Below, one piece after another: positions 1 to 8,909 of a stretch of DNA of 64,000 bases. The DNA is from CAVRAW01 sp963716135. Its GTDB lineage: Bacteria > Planctomycetota > Planctomycetia > Pirellulales > JADZDJ01. The stretch covers positions 1,364,001 through 1,428,000 of the forward strand of contig OY970289.1 in assembly GCA_963716135.1 (NCBI GenBank), read 5' to 3'. A program made the position numbers and the translations under genes. The stretch's first letter is position 1; each line of letters starts with the position of its first letter. The notes beneath the pieces were generated by a model. The model was not told the DNA's origin. It worked only from the letters and a program-made list of their open reading frames with translations, and did no database searches.

Positions 1-590
1 CCAGCCGATGGCCGTGGGATAAAGCAGAATCTGCCGCCGTGCAGGGCGCTCACGCGCGCCGCTTCGGGATACCATTGATCCCAGCACACCAGCGGCCCAA
101 GCCGGCCAAACCGCGTATCGAATGCGCCAAAACCGAGGTCGCCGGGCGTGAAATAGAATTTCTCGTAATAGTTGGGATCGTCGGGGATGTGCATTTTGCG
201 ATACAGGCCCGCCGTCTTGCCGTCGGCATCCAGAACGATCGCGGTGTTGTGATAGACGCCGGCGGCGCGGCGTTCGAAGATCGATCCGACGATCGCCACG
301 CCATGCTCGCGCGCCGCGCCGGCAATCGCATCGCTCACCGGGCCGGGAATCGGTTCAGCTTCCTCGAAGCGGGCGTGATCTTCGCTCTGGCACGGATACA
401 AGCCGTGGAACAGCTCCTGCAGGCAGACGACGTTTGCTCCGGCCGAGGCCGCCTCGGCAATTCGCCGCAAGGCCTTCTCGACATTCTTCTGCTTGTCCGC
501 CACGCAACTCATCTGCACCAGCGCAACATTGACGCGGCCGCCTGTGGGCGGTTGTGGCGATGCGCTGCGTTGAGATTGGCCTTTTGCCAT
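1..590 (-). CDS. Carbon-nitrogen hydrolase, N-carbamoylputrescine amidase-like (partial, C-terminus off the window)
   Basis: Nitrilase-superfamily amidase that hydrolyses a carbamoyl or amide C-N bond; N-carbamoylputrescine or beta-ureidopropionate are the likeliest substrates in this subfamily, and would place it in polyamine or pyrimidine breakdown. The translated minus strand shows the N-terminal strand RVNVALVQMSC, the catalytic-Lys segment YRKMHIPDDPNYYEKF and the catalytic-Cys segment CWDQWYPEAARV, in the order seen in the family. The frame is open to the window edge, so the C-terminal third is missing. The start is taken at MAKGQ (590); an in-frame ATG at 623 would leave only 18 bases to the divergent bioD start. 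Family assignment is firm; the substrate is inferred. Confidence 0.85.
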   Translation of the reverse strand, partial: MAKGQSQRSASPQPPTGGRVNVALVQMSCVADKQKNVEKALRRIAEAASAGANVVCLQELFHGLYPCQSEDHARFEEAEPIPGPVSDAIAGAAREHGVAIVGSIFERRAAGVYHNTAIVLDADGKTAGLYRKMHIPDDPNYYEKFYFTPGDLGFGAFDTRFGRLGPLVCWDQWYPEAARVSALHGGRFCFIPRPSA

Positions 591-641
591 GGCAATGTAT
601 TGTTCCCAAGTCGAACTCGTCATGGTAGCGTAGTTTCTGCC

Positions 642-1343
642 ATGCGAAAACCCATCGGCCTGTTCATCACCGGCAACGACACCGACGTCGGCAAGACGCA
701 CGTGGCGGCAATGATCGCCCGGGCCGTCGCTGCTTCGGGCGCGCGGGTGGGAGTGTACAAGCCGGCCGGCAGTGCTTGTCGCGTGGAAGACAATCGGCTC
801 ATTTCGGACGACGCGCTCGATCTGTGGCGTGCGGCGGGCTCGCCCGGCGAGTTAGAACAGGTTTGTCCGCAACGCTTCGTCGCGCCGCTGGCGCCGCACC
901 TGGCCGCGGTGAAAGAAGGAAAGAAGCTCGACTCAAAGACGCTGCGCAGCGGGCTGGATTATTGGCGCGAGCGGTCTGATTTCCTGCTGATCGAAGGGGC
1001 CGGCGGCCTGATGAGCCCGATGAGCGACACCGAGTATGTGGCCGATTTGGCCCGCGATTTCGGCTTCCCGCTGCTGATCGTGGCACGAAATCAGATCGGC
1101 GTGATCAACCAGACGCTGCAAACACTGATCGCGGCCCGCACATTCGGCGAAGGGCTGCCTGTGGCCGGCATCGTGCTGAATCGGGCCACGCCGCCGGATA
1201 GCGACCCCAGCGTGCCCGATAACCGCCGTCAGATAGAAATCCACTGCGCGGCGCCGGTGCTGGCCGAGGTGGCATTCGGGCAGGCAGAATTTCGCCCGGC
1301 AGTCGATTGGCTGGCCGTCGCGGCACAGACCAAGCCTCAATGA
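642..1343 (+). CDS. bioD: ATP-dependent dethiobiotin synthetase BioD
   Basis: Closes the ureido ring of dethiobiotin from 7,8-diaminopelargonate, CO2 and ATP, the penultimate step of biotin synthesis in the cytoplasm. The 233-residue product has the family P-loop near residues 11-19 (GNDTDVGKT; most members have G in place of the second D), a KPAGS segment near residue 40 and the EGAGGLMSP loop near residue 117, all standard for BioD. Length is typical. The ATG at 642 is the first methionine that begins with the family's N-terminal strand; the open frame upstream is antisense to the amidase. No other bio genes are in the window. It converges on the GH57 gene with a 7-base overlap. Confidence 0.93.
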   Translation: MRKPIGLFITGNDTDVGKTHVAAMIARAVAASGARVGVYKPAGSACRVEDNRLISDDALDLWRAAGSPGELEQVCPQRFVAPLAPHLAAVKEGKKLDSKTLRSGLDYWRERSDFLLIEGAGGLMSPMSDTEYVADLARDFGFPLLIVARNQIGVINQTLQTLIAARTFGEGLPVAGIVLNRATPPDSDPSVPDNRRQIEIHCAAPVLAEVAFGQAEFRPAVDWLAVAAQTKPQ

Positions 1344-3564
1344 GCGGCGACCGGCGCCTTCTCGGCCGACTCGGCTTGCCGCTGCTCGGCGGCCGAGGTG
1401 TCGAGCGTCAATTGCATGGCCACGCTCCAGCGCCCGTCGGCGTCGCCTTGGATGTGCCAATGCGGCTGCACGCACACCGATTGGTGGACCAGCTCGAAAC
1501 CGCCTTCTGACTGACTTACGGTTTCGATCGGATAGGTCCACAATTGCGTCGGGCGGCTGAATTCCAGCCCGACGTCGATCCCCAACCATTGATCGACCAG
1601 ATGCAATTCCCTGGAATCGATCAGATTCAGGCGCGTTCCCAGCGAGCCCAGGTTTTGGCGCTTGGCGGTGTAGAAATAGCGATCGTCGGCTCCCGCTGGC
1701 AAACCGGAGAAATTGAATTCGACGCTGAAGTGCAGGGGCCGATCCTGCGGCAAACCTTCCAGCAGGTAGGCGATCTCGAGCGTCGAGCTGCCGGCCTGCA
1801 GCGTCACCCCTTTTGTGATCCGCAGCGGAATGCCCCAGGCGTTTCCCAAGCGTGCAAGCTGCGCTTGAACGCGGTCGGGATTACGGCGCAGCCGCGCTTC
1901 AAAGGGCGCCTGGACAAAGTCGCCTCGTTCCATGGCTTCATTTCGCGTCACGGAGTCCAGGGAAACTTCGTTGTCGTAGAAATGATCCAGCAGACTCTTG
2001 CGCCATAGGCGTCGTATTGCAATCGCTCGGCCAATCCCTCTTGCTTGAACTTTGCCGCCGTGCCGGCGTTGATCACGCTTCCGCCCGCGCCGTCGGGCCC
2101 GGCCAGCACGCGCTCGTGATACGATTCGGGCCGGCGACTGAGCGTGGCCAGCAGGTTGTGGCAAATGTTCCGCACATCGAGCTCGTATAGCTGGCCGCCG
2201 CGGCTGGGCGAAATCAGCGCCATCAGATGATCGTTGGACAATTGCACCTCGGGGCGGCCGTCGAGATTGAAATCGTCCGAAACGGCTTCGACCCAGGCGC
2301 TATCGCGCCCCTCGGCGCGATCCAATAGATTCTCCGCCGTGATCAAATGCTGGTAAACTGCGTTGCGCAGATGTGGCAGATAGATCCCGCCGAATGCGCC
2401 ATGCCAAAACGGGCAGTTGCATTGCGCCCGGTAGAGTTCGCTGCGAGCTTCGTCGAACAATTCCTCCGGCGATGCCGCCCTGCGAGTCTTCTTTGACGAA
2501 CGAGGCGCCGGTGCTTTCTCCTCGCTCTGGGAAGAAAGCTTCTCCAGCCGGCGGCTGACCATCATCATCCGGGCGTACATTTCGTTGGCTTCGGGATAAC
2601 GCGTCAGGAAATTGCGCCAAGTGCCGCCGCGCACAAAGCCGGCGATCGTCGGCCAAGATGGATGGCTTTTTAATTGGTTTCGCGCCTCTTCGTAGGCCAC
2701 GTGCCGCTCCGGCGGGAGCACCCACTCGGTCATCTCGCGATAGGTGCCTTCCGGAATGTACAGGGTTCCCAGCGGCGCGACATGATCGATGGTCTCTGAT
2801 GGCGTCGTGACGTGAAGCCAATCGGCGTTGGCGCGCACCAGGTCGAAAAATTGCCGCAGCCAGCCTTCTTCGTACACCGGCTTGTTGGTGTCGGGCCATG
2901 ACCCGAATTTCTCGCCGTCGTCGGCGAACACCGCCACGGCGCCGGGCTGCCGCTCGGCGATGCCGCGCAAATAATCGATCGCAGCATTCGGAGCGGCAAA
3001 CGGAATGTCGTATCGCAGCCGCTCGCTGCCGGGGAACGCCCGCAACAGTTTGCCGCCGTCTTCGGTGATGTAGTAACCGTGCAGTTGATCGTCGCCGATT
3101 CCGGCGGCCTTGAAGTGGGCATCGTCCAGCACGACGTATTGCACGCCCGCCTCGACCAAGTCGCACGTCAAGCTTTGTTCCCAGACTCGTTCGGGCACCC
3201 ACAAGCCGCGGACTTCGGCGCCGAAGCGGGTCTCTAGAAACGTGCGATAACTGCGAATCTGTCCGATCCGGTCGCGCGAGGGAATCATCGGCAAGATGGG
3301 CTCAAAGAACGCGCCCCCGACGATCTCCACTCGACCTGCAGCCACCAATTCCGCCACTCGATCGACGTATTCCGGATGATGCGCGTCGAGCCATTCCAAG
3401 AGCGATCCGCTGGTATGCAGCGCGAGCTTCAGATCGGGATAGCTCTGGAAAACGTCCAGAAACGGCTTGTAGCTGTCCTGGTAAACCTGCTCAAAGACGC
3501 CATCGAAGTTGCCGATCGGCTGATGATTGTGCAGTACGAATAGAAGGCGGATCGGATGTGGCAT
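1337..3564 (-). CDS. Glycoside hydrolase family 57 alpha-glucanotransferase/amylase, single-base frameshift
   Basis: GH57 enzyme acting on alpha-1,4-glucans (4-alpha-glucanotransferase or alpha-amylase type). The N-terminal catalytic barrel shows the LHNHQPIGNF motif at residues 11-20, nucleophile region GLWVPERVWE (Glu125) and acid region VFADDGEKFGSWP (Asp215/216). The C-terminal half resembles the DUF1926 beta-sandwich of these enzymes. The frame breaks near 2001-2004: upstream reads through LQYDAYG and downstream continues as RKSLLDHFYDNE in another frame. Adding one C (GGC back to GGCC) joins them as AYGRKSLLDHF and gives about 742 residues, normal for the family. It lies 36 bases downstream of the GalT-like gene and near glgA, so a role in glycogen turnover is inferred. 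Confidence 0.85.
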
Positions 3565-3600
3565 CGGACGAATTGAGGAATTCGAAATTTGGCTGCCAAG

Positions 3601-4602
3601 TTAGCTGTGGAACATGCCACTCACGTCACGCAATCGTTGTGCCGCCCGCTCCGGCAAAACCGTGTTGATGTAGCAACCGGTGCCTAGCTCGAATCCCGCC
3701 AATGTCGCTGTGCGCGGAAGAATCTCTATATGCCAGTGATAGTGCTCAGGCGCGGTCGTGTCAAACCCGGCTGTGTGGACGATGTAATTGTAGGCCGTAC
3801 TCTGCAGGACTGCTTCCAATTTCACCAGCAAGCCGCGAAACAAGCCAGCCAATTCGGGCAAACTTTCCGGAGCAACCTGGCCGAAATGCCCGGCATGCTG
3901 GCGAGGCAAAATCCAAATCTCGTACGGCATCCGCGAGGCATGTGGACAGACGGCCGCGAAATGTTCGGTTTGAGCCACCAGCAGCCGGCCCTGGCCGATC
4001 GCGTCGCTTAGCATCCGGCATGCAGGGCACCCGCCATGTTGCTGCGCATACGTCCGGAAGTTCGCTTCCCGACTCGTTAACGCGCCGGACGGCCCGTTGG
4101 TGGCAATCAATTGACTGTGCAAGTGCGAAAGGCTGGCGCCACCCAAAATGCCCGAATTCTTGAACAGCGATATATCCCGGAAAACTCGCTGGCTGTGCAA
4201 CATCGCCACGCGCTGCCGGTAGACATCCAGGACTTCCGCAAATTGCGCGTCGTCAAGCTGGGTGATGCTGGTGAGGTGTCGGGGCGATTCGATAATCACC
4301 TCGTGCAGGCCGATGAGAGCGGTTTCGCCTGTTTTAGCCGTGAGAATTTCCCCGAGTTCGTCGACCGCCGGATACAAATTCGGCACCACCCGCACCCGCC
4401 AGCCGGGGCCGTCGGGCTTGCTGCCTGGCGCGCGGCGGGCCAGCGTTTCGCCGGGCGTGCGCGCTTCGCGCCCCTCGCAGAAGGGGCAGTCGAAGTGTTC
4501 GTCGACGGATTGCTGAATCGCGACTTCCTGAGGCCGCTCGCCCCGCCTTTCCGCCATGATCACCCAATGACCGGTGATCGGATTGCAACGCAGCTCAGAC
4601 AT
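3601..4602 (-). CDS. GalT-like nucleotidyltransferase (galactose-1-phosphate uridylyltransferase or ADP-glucose phosphorylase type)
   Basis: HIT-superfamily hexose-1-phosphate nucleotidylyltransferase of 333 residues. It begins with ELRCNPITGHWVIMAERR, has a zinc-type CPFCEG pair at Cys39/Cys42, a second CPAC pair near residue 192, an SHLHSQ segment at 159-164 and a C-terminal HYHWHIEILPR. Classical GalT enzymes carry an HPHGQ active site; here it is HLHSQ. That divergence and the two-CxxC pattern recall GalT relatives that use ADP-glucose. It sits between glgA (an ADP-glucose user) and GH57, so ADP-glucose chemistry is as plausible as galactose metabolism. Family is clear from sequence; substrate is inference. 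Confidence 0.82.
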   Translation of the reverse strand: MSELRCNPITGHWVIMAERRGERPQEVAIQQSVDEHFDCPFCEGREARTPGETLARRAPGSKPDGPGWRVRVVPNLYPAVDELGEILTAKTGETALIGLHEVIIESPRHLTSITQLDDAQFAEVLDVYRQRVAMLHSQRVFRDISLFKNSGILGGASLSHLHSQLIATNGPSGALTSREANFRTYAQQHGGCPACRMLSDAIGQGRLLVAQTEHFAAVCPHASRMPYEIWILPRQHAGHFGQVAPESLPELAGLFRGLLVKLEAVLQSTAYNYIVHTAGFDTTAPEHYHWHIEILPRTATLAGFELGTGCYINTVLPERAAQRLRDVSGMFHS

Positions 4603-4610
4603 GGGGAGAA

Positions 4611-4639
4611 GGGGCGAGAGACGAGGAACGAGAGACGAG
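4611..4639. repeat. GA-rich intergenic repeat (GGGCGAGAGACGAG type)
   Basis: Short imperfect direct repeats built on GAGAGACGAG lie just upstream of the GalT-like start. The same 14-base word GGGCGAGAGACGAG occurs in inverse orientation at 47596-47629. Such GA-rich units are common intergenic repeats in planctomycete-like genomes (general knowledge). No coding role is seen. Confidence 0.6.
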
Positions 4640-4641
4640 CA

Positions 4642-5271
4642 TCACTCCGCACTCCGAACTCCGGGCTCCGCGCTTGAGCTGTCCGCTTCTGCCTTCGGCA
4701 GCCTGCCTTCCGCCTTTTGCATTCGCTCCTCCGCCATGCGGCGGTCGGCCTCAGCGTTGCCCCCCCAGAGCCAATTGATCTGCCAGATGTGGCGGTTCAA
4801 GTTGGCCTGTTGCGCCGGCAATTTGTCGCGCCATTCCAATGGCTTATAGGTGCCGAACACGCGGTCCCAGATGTCCACTGCCATCCCGAAATTGTGATGC
4901 CATTGGTTGTGCGTGTGATGGATGTAATGCACCGGCCGGGGCATCCAAAAGCACTTCGCGGGAATCTCGTGCTGCAACTGATGCGAGAAGGCGGAAAAAA
5001 ATGCGAACGCATTCGAGCCCAGCAGCCAGCCGACTCCAGCGGGCAGCGAAATCAAAAACGGCGGCCACATCATCCAGCACGTGCCGATGAAGTAATCCCA
5101 ATACTCCATCAGCACTCCCTGCGCGGTTCCGCGGGCATGATGCTCCCGATGCGTTTTGCCCAACCAACGCACCTGGTGCATCAGCCGATGCGCCCAATAC
5201 TCGGCCAAACTGGCAAAGAAAAACCCGCCCACAAACCACGCCGCCCCAATTCCCATCGCCGGCCACTCCAT
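4642..5271 (-). CDS. Fatty acid hydroxylase/sterol desaturase superfamily membrane protein
   Basis: Di-iron membrane oxygenase-type protein of 209 residues. The three histidine clusters are visible: HRLMH near 28-32, HREHH at 41-45 and HHTHNQWHH near 118-126, separated by hydrophobic helices (AAWFVGGFFFASLAEYW; the stretch around 68-95). The substrate cannot be read from sequence. The start is set at MEWPAMG (5271) because the longer open frame would run into glgA. The last ~25 residues (KAEGRLPKAEADSSSAEPG) are low complexity and are encoded by the GA-rich/CAGAAGG intergenic repeat, so the stop appears to have been captured from repeat DNA. It lies on the same strand as glgA and the GalT-like gene; no functional link is evident. 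Confidence 0.8.
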   Translation of the reverse strand: MEWPAMGIGAAWFVGGFFFASLAEYWAHRLMHQVRWLGKTHREHHARGTAQGVLMEYWDYFIGTCWMMWPPFLISLPAGVGWLLGSNAFAFFSAFSHQLQHEIPAKCFWMPRPVHYIHHTHNQWHHNFGMAVDIWDRVFGTYKPLEWRDKLPAQQANLNRHIWQINWLWGGNAEADRRMAEERMQKAEGRLPKAEADSSSAEPGVRSAE

Positions 5272-5360
5272 TGGTGTTGCCTCGCAACAATTGATGACGC
5301 TGCCTTGCCCAATGATGGACACACCCAGTGTAGCTAGCTTCGGGCAGGGTGAAAACACCC

Positions 5361-6857
5361 TCAGGCCTGGATTGTCTTGGCGCTGCGCACCCGAGCCAGT
5401 GTCCGCTCGTACAAGGCTACATATTCCTTGGCGCTGCGCTGCCAGGACCAATCTTGCTTCATGCCGGTCGCGACAATTCGATTCCACACGTCGCCGCGTG
5501 TAAACAACGCAACTGCTCTGCGGAGCGTCTCGCTGAGCGCAAAGGAGCTGTAGTCGTGGAAAGTGAAGCCCGTGGCAGTGCCCGAGGCCAGCGTTTCATC
5601 CGTCGTGTTCACGACAGAGTCTGCCAAACCGCCGGTGGCGCGCACCACGGGTACGGTGCCGTACTTTAAACTGTAGAGCTGATTCAAGCCGCACGGTTCG
5701 AAACGGCTGGGCATCAGGAACATGTCGGCCCCGGCCTCGTACAAATGCGCCAGGCGTTCGGAAAACTCGAAGCGCACGGCCACCTTTTGCGGAAAGCGCT
5801 TGGCGAGCGTTTGCAGCAGTTCGCGATACTTTGGTTCGCCGGTTCCGAGAATCGCCCATTGCACGTTGCTCGTTTGCACCCACTCCTGAATCACCGCCGC
5901 AATCAGGTCGATGCCCTTCTGCTCAGTCAGGCGGCCGATGAACGCTACCACCGGCGCGCCGCCGTTGTCACGCGGCAGCCCCAATTCCTGTTGCAACGCC
6001 GCGCGGCACTTGGCTTTTCCTTCGCGGACGCTGGTCGGGCCATAGTTCGTCGGCAGATTCGCATCGGTATTCGGATTCCACAGCGAATAATCCACGCCGT
6101 TGATGATTCCGGATAACACCACCCGCCGCTGTTGCAGCACGCCTTCCAATCCGGCTCCCAAGGGTGCCGATTGAATCTCCTCGGCATAGCGCGGGCTCAC
6201 GGTATTGACCGCGTCGGCGAACACCAACCCCGTCTTCAGTAAGTTCAACTGGCCGAAGAACTCCATCTGTTGCCAGTTGAAATATTTCCAATCCAGCCCG
6301 GTCAGCAGCATATCCCAGTGCCAGAAAGTGCCCTGGTAGCTGAGATTGTGGACCGTCATCAGCGAGGCCGAGCGCTCGAAGCGCGGCACGTTGCGATATT
6401 CGATCTTGTGATAAGCCGGCACCAGGCCCGTTTGCCAATCGTTGGCGTGCAGGATGTCGACATCAAATTCCAACAGCCGCACCGCTTCCATCACCGCGCG
6501 GCTGAAGAACACGAATCGTTCGCAGTTGTCGGGATAATCCTTTCCCGCGACTTGATACAGTTCATCCCGATCGAAGTAGTCCGGCTGCTCGACGAAATAG
6601 ACCGGCACGTCGCTATCGGGAAAACGACCTTCGAGCAACCGCCCGGGGACGGTTTTGCGGCCGATGGGGATCGTCAATTCAATGCCGGTCGGCTTGATCG
6701 GCAGGCCGGCGCGATGCACCTCGCGGTAGGCCGGCATGATGACCGCCACGTCCTGGCCCAGGCGATCCAATTCGACCGGCAAGGACGCGCTGACGTCGGC
6801 CAAGCCGCCGGTCTTGGCGAAGGGCGCCGCTTCACTTGTGGCCAGCACAATTCTCAC
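5361..6857 (-). CDS. glgA: Glycogen synthase (ADP-glucose type) GlgA
   Basis: GT5 glycosyltransferase that adds glucose from ADP-glucose to the non-reducing end of glycogen. The 498-residue product starts with MRIVLATSEAAPFAKTGGLA, containing the KTGGLADV ADP-glucose-binding motif, and carries LHANDWQTGLVPAY, the FIGRLTEQKGIDLI acceptor-domain motif and EPCGLNQLYSLKYGTVPVV with STGGL-like RATGGLADSV near the C-terminus. Length and domain order match the family. Downstream on the same strand are the hydroxylase-like gene, the GalT-like gene and GH57, which together suggest a carbohydrate-storage neighbourhood. Confidence 0.95.
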   Translation of the reverse strand: MRIVLATSEAAPFAKTGGLADVSASLPVELDRLGQDVAVIMPAYREVHRAGLPIKPTGIELTIPIGRKTVPGRLLEGRFPDSDVPVYFVEQPDYFDRDELYQVAGKDYPDNCERFVFFSRAVMEAVRLLEFDVDILHANDWQTGLVPAYHKIEYRNVPRFERSASLMTVHNLSYQGTFWHWDMLLTGLDWKYFNWQQMEFFGQLNLLKTGLVFADAVNTVSPRYAEEIQSAPLGAGLEGVLQQRRVVLSGIINGVDYSLWNPNTDANLPTNYGPTSVREGKAKCRAALQQELGLPRDNGGAPVVAFIGRLTEQKGIDLIAAVIQEWVQTSNVQWAILGTGEPKYRELLQTLAKRFPQKVAVRFEFSERLAHLYEAGADMFLMPSRFEPCGLNQLYSLKYGTVPVVRATGGLADSVVNTTDETLASGTATGFTFHDYSSFALSETLRRAVALFTRGDVWNRIVATGMKQDWSWQRSAKEYVALYERTLARVRSAKTIQA

Positions 6858-6990
6858 GGCCTGAATTCCTCCAGCCCCGCGGCCCGCACCAACGGAAAGA
6901 TCGGCACTGCGATCGGCTACTTAGCTCTGATCCTACAATAGCTTAGGTCATTCGCTGCGGCGAGGGAACCGCCGGCCAAATCAGCGTTTT

Positions 6991-8196
6991 TCACTTAGCC
7001 CCGGCGATGAACGCCGCCATGCGATCCAACCCCGCCTCCAGGTCGGCCATCGCAGTGGCATAGGAAATGCGCGCGTAGCCTTCGGCGCCGAAGGCGGAGC
7101 CCATCACGGTGGCCACATTTTGCTGCTCCAATAATGCCAAGCACCACTGGGCCGATGTGTCGCACTTTGCGCTGCCGTAGGTGCGGCCCAGGTGCTGCTT
7201 GATATTCACGAACGCGTAGAATGCGCCCCCCATATCCGCGCAGCTGACGCCGGGAATCTTCGCCAGCCGCGCGCTGACAAAATCACGCCGCTTGGCGAAC
7301 TCGCGCAACATGTCGCTGACGCACTGCTGCGGTCCCTCCAGCGCCGCCAACGCAGCATACTGGCTGATGCTGCAGGGATTCGACGTTTCTTGGCTTTGTA
7401 AGTCGGCCATCGCTTTCGCGATGTTCGCCGGCGACAGCGTCCAACCGATTCGCCAGCCCGTCATGGCGTACGACTTGCTCACGCCGTTGACGACGATCGT
7501 GCGCTCCTGCAATCCCGGTCGCACCGTGGGAAAACTCGCGAAGTGATGGTTGCCATAAATCAGATGCTCGTAAATCTCGTCGCTGACCACCCACAGCTTT
7601 CGCTCCAGCACCACGTCGGCCAGTGCAGCCAATTCTTCCGGCGAATAGACACTGCCTGTAGGATTGCTCGGCGAGCAAAGCAGCAAGATCGTGCTGCGCG
7701 GCGTGATCGCCGCGCGCAGTTGCGCGGGCGTCAGCTTGAAATCGCCTTTCTCGGGCGTTTCCACGATCACAGGTTTCGCGCCGGTGAGCTTTACAAGCTC
7801 CGCGTAGCTCACCCAGTACGGCGCCGGAATGATGACCTCGTCCCCCGGATTGCACAGCGCCGTGAACACGTTGTGGAGCGAATGTTTGGCGCCGTTGGAA
7901 ACGACGATTTGAGCCGGCGTGTACTCCAAGCCGTTGCGTTTTTGGCAAGCCTTCGCAATCGCTTTCTTCAATTCCGGGATGCCACTGGCCACGGTGTAGT
8001 GCGTGTGGCCGGCTTTCATGGCCGCCAGCGCCGCTTCGCAGATGTGCTGCGGCGTGGTGAAGTCGGGCTCGCCGACGCTGAAGTCGTACACCTTTTTGCC
8101 GGCGGCTGCCAATTCTTTCGCCTTGGCGGCCATCGCCAACGTGGCGGAAGGTTCCAGTGCGGAAACGATTTGCGACACCTGCATCGACATAGACAA
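6991..8196 (-). CDS. aspC: Class I pyridoxal-phosphate aminotransferase (aspartate aminotransferase type)
   Basis: Fold-type I aminotransferase of 401 residues. PLP-binding features are in place: SNGAKHSL phosphate loop near 100-107, SPSNPTGS with Asn178, SDEIYE with Asp206, Schiff-base Lys241 in VNGVSKSYAMTGWRIG, and the following Arg249. The VGEPDFTTP segment near residue 41 is typical of subgroup I-beta aspartate/prephenate aminotransferases. The start ATG is at 8196, with a second in-frame ATG two codons later. It stands alone on the minus strand, separated from glgA by about 130 bases in which no gene is seen. Exact amino-donor specificity is inferred from subgroup resemblance. Confidence 0.9.
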   Translation of the reverse strand: MSMSMQVSQIVSALEPSATLAMAAKAKELAAAGKKVYDFSVGEPDFTTPQHICEAALAAMKAGHTHYTVASGIPELKKAIAKACQKRNGLEYTPAQIVVSNGAKHSLHNVFTALCNPGDEVIIPAPYWVSYAELVKLTGAKPVIVETPEKGDFKLTPAQLRAAITPRSTILLLCSPSNPTGSVYSPEELAALADVVLERKLWVVSDEIYEHLIYGNHHFASFPTVRPGLQERTIVVNGVSKSYAMTGWRIGWTLSPANIAKAMADLQSQETSNPCSISQYAALAALEGPQQCVSDMLREFAKRRDFVSARLAKIPGVSCADMGGAFYAFVNIKQHLGRTYGSAKCDTSAQWCLALLEQQNVATVMGSAFGAEGYARISYATAMADLEAGLDRMAAFIAGAK

Positions 8197-8566
8197 AACC
8201 TTGAAATGATGGCCAATTCAGCCGCGCACTCTAGATCGACAATCATATTCACCGGCCGGTTCACTTCCAAGCGGCTGGACCGACCCGACATCATGTTGCC
8301 ACAAGCGCTGCACGGCACCCTGCAGCGCCAAAAGTGCGCCGCGCGGCAAACTCGTATTGACGTTCTTTCGACAATTCTGCTTCAATGGCATGCGTTGTGA
8401 AATTGCGCGGTGCGGAAAGTAGTAATTCGCAAAGTGCATCCAGCAGCAAAACAGATCAAGGCGGAGGCATATACTTCGTCTTCCAGCGACCCGGCGCCTG
8501 ATATGGAGCACCCCAGGCTCGGCCGCTTCAGTCCGCTGCGGTGCTCATTATCAGGAGCCACGGAAA
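8197..8566. other. Intergenic region, no recognised feature
   Basis: A 370-base stretch between the aminotransferase start and the small basic protein. Open frames here are short, rich in rare residues and match nothing recognisable. It presumably holds the divergent promoters, but no convincing -35/-10 pair was identified. Confidence 0.5.
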
Positions 8567-8698
8567 ATGGCAGCTAGAAGGAAATCAGCCGGAAGCAGGA
8601 AGTCCGCCCGCCGCTCGCCCAAGAAAAGGGCGCGCGCCGCTCGGCAAAACGACGCTCGAGCAAACGGTAGTAATTGCGATTCGTCGCAGTTGCTATAG
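8567..8698 (+). CDS. Small Lys/Arg-rich basic protein (43 aa), possibly nucleic-acid binding
   Basis: A 43-codon frame starting MAARRKSAGSRKSARRS and ending SNCDSSQLL. The first 32 residues contain about 14 Lys/Arg and many Ala/Ser, a composition like the short histone-H1-like tails found in bacteria. An AGGAG ribosome-binding site lies about ten bases before the ATG (8552-8556), and a strong terminator follows at 8719-8761. Both support a real gene. No family is recognised with certainty; a DNA- or RNA-binding role is inferred from composition alone. Confidence 0.5.
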   Translation: MAARRKSAGSRKSARRSPKKRARAARQNDARANGSNCDSSQLL

Positions 8699-8718
8699 TT
8701 TTCATGAACCGACGAGAA

Positions 8719-8761
8719 AGGCCGGTCTGCGGCGTCAGTCGCCCAGACCGGTCTAATTTTT
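8719..8761 (+). terminator. Rho-independent terminator
   Basis: CCGGTCTG at 8722-8729 pairs with CAGACCGG at 8744-8751. A-T, G-C and G-T pairs extend the stem to about 11 bp on the outside, and an AATTTTTAT tract follows. It fits the end of the small basic protein transcript. Confidence 0.75.
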
Positions 8762-8909
8762 ATCGGCCTCCGCTGGAGTTGATTCGCTCCCGACCGCGTT
8801 GACCAAAGCTCCAGGCTGTGTTACAGTTGCAACCACTGTATTTCTGCCTGGCGCGAAGAAGCCGGGCGCCCATGGTTCTCGCGGTTTCGAGAACCTTACG
8901 ACCGTTACG

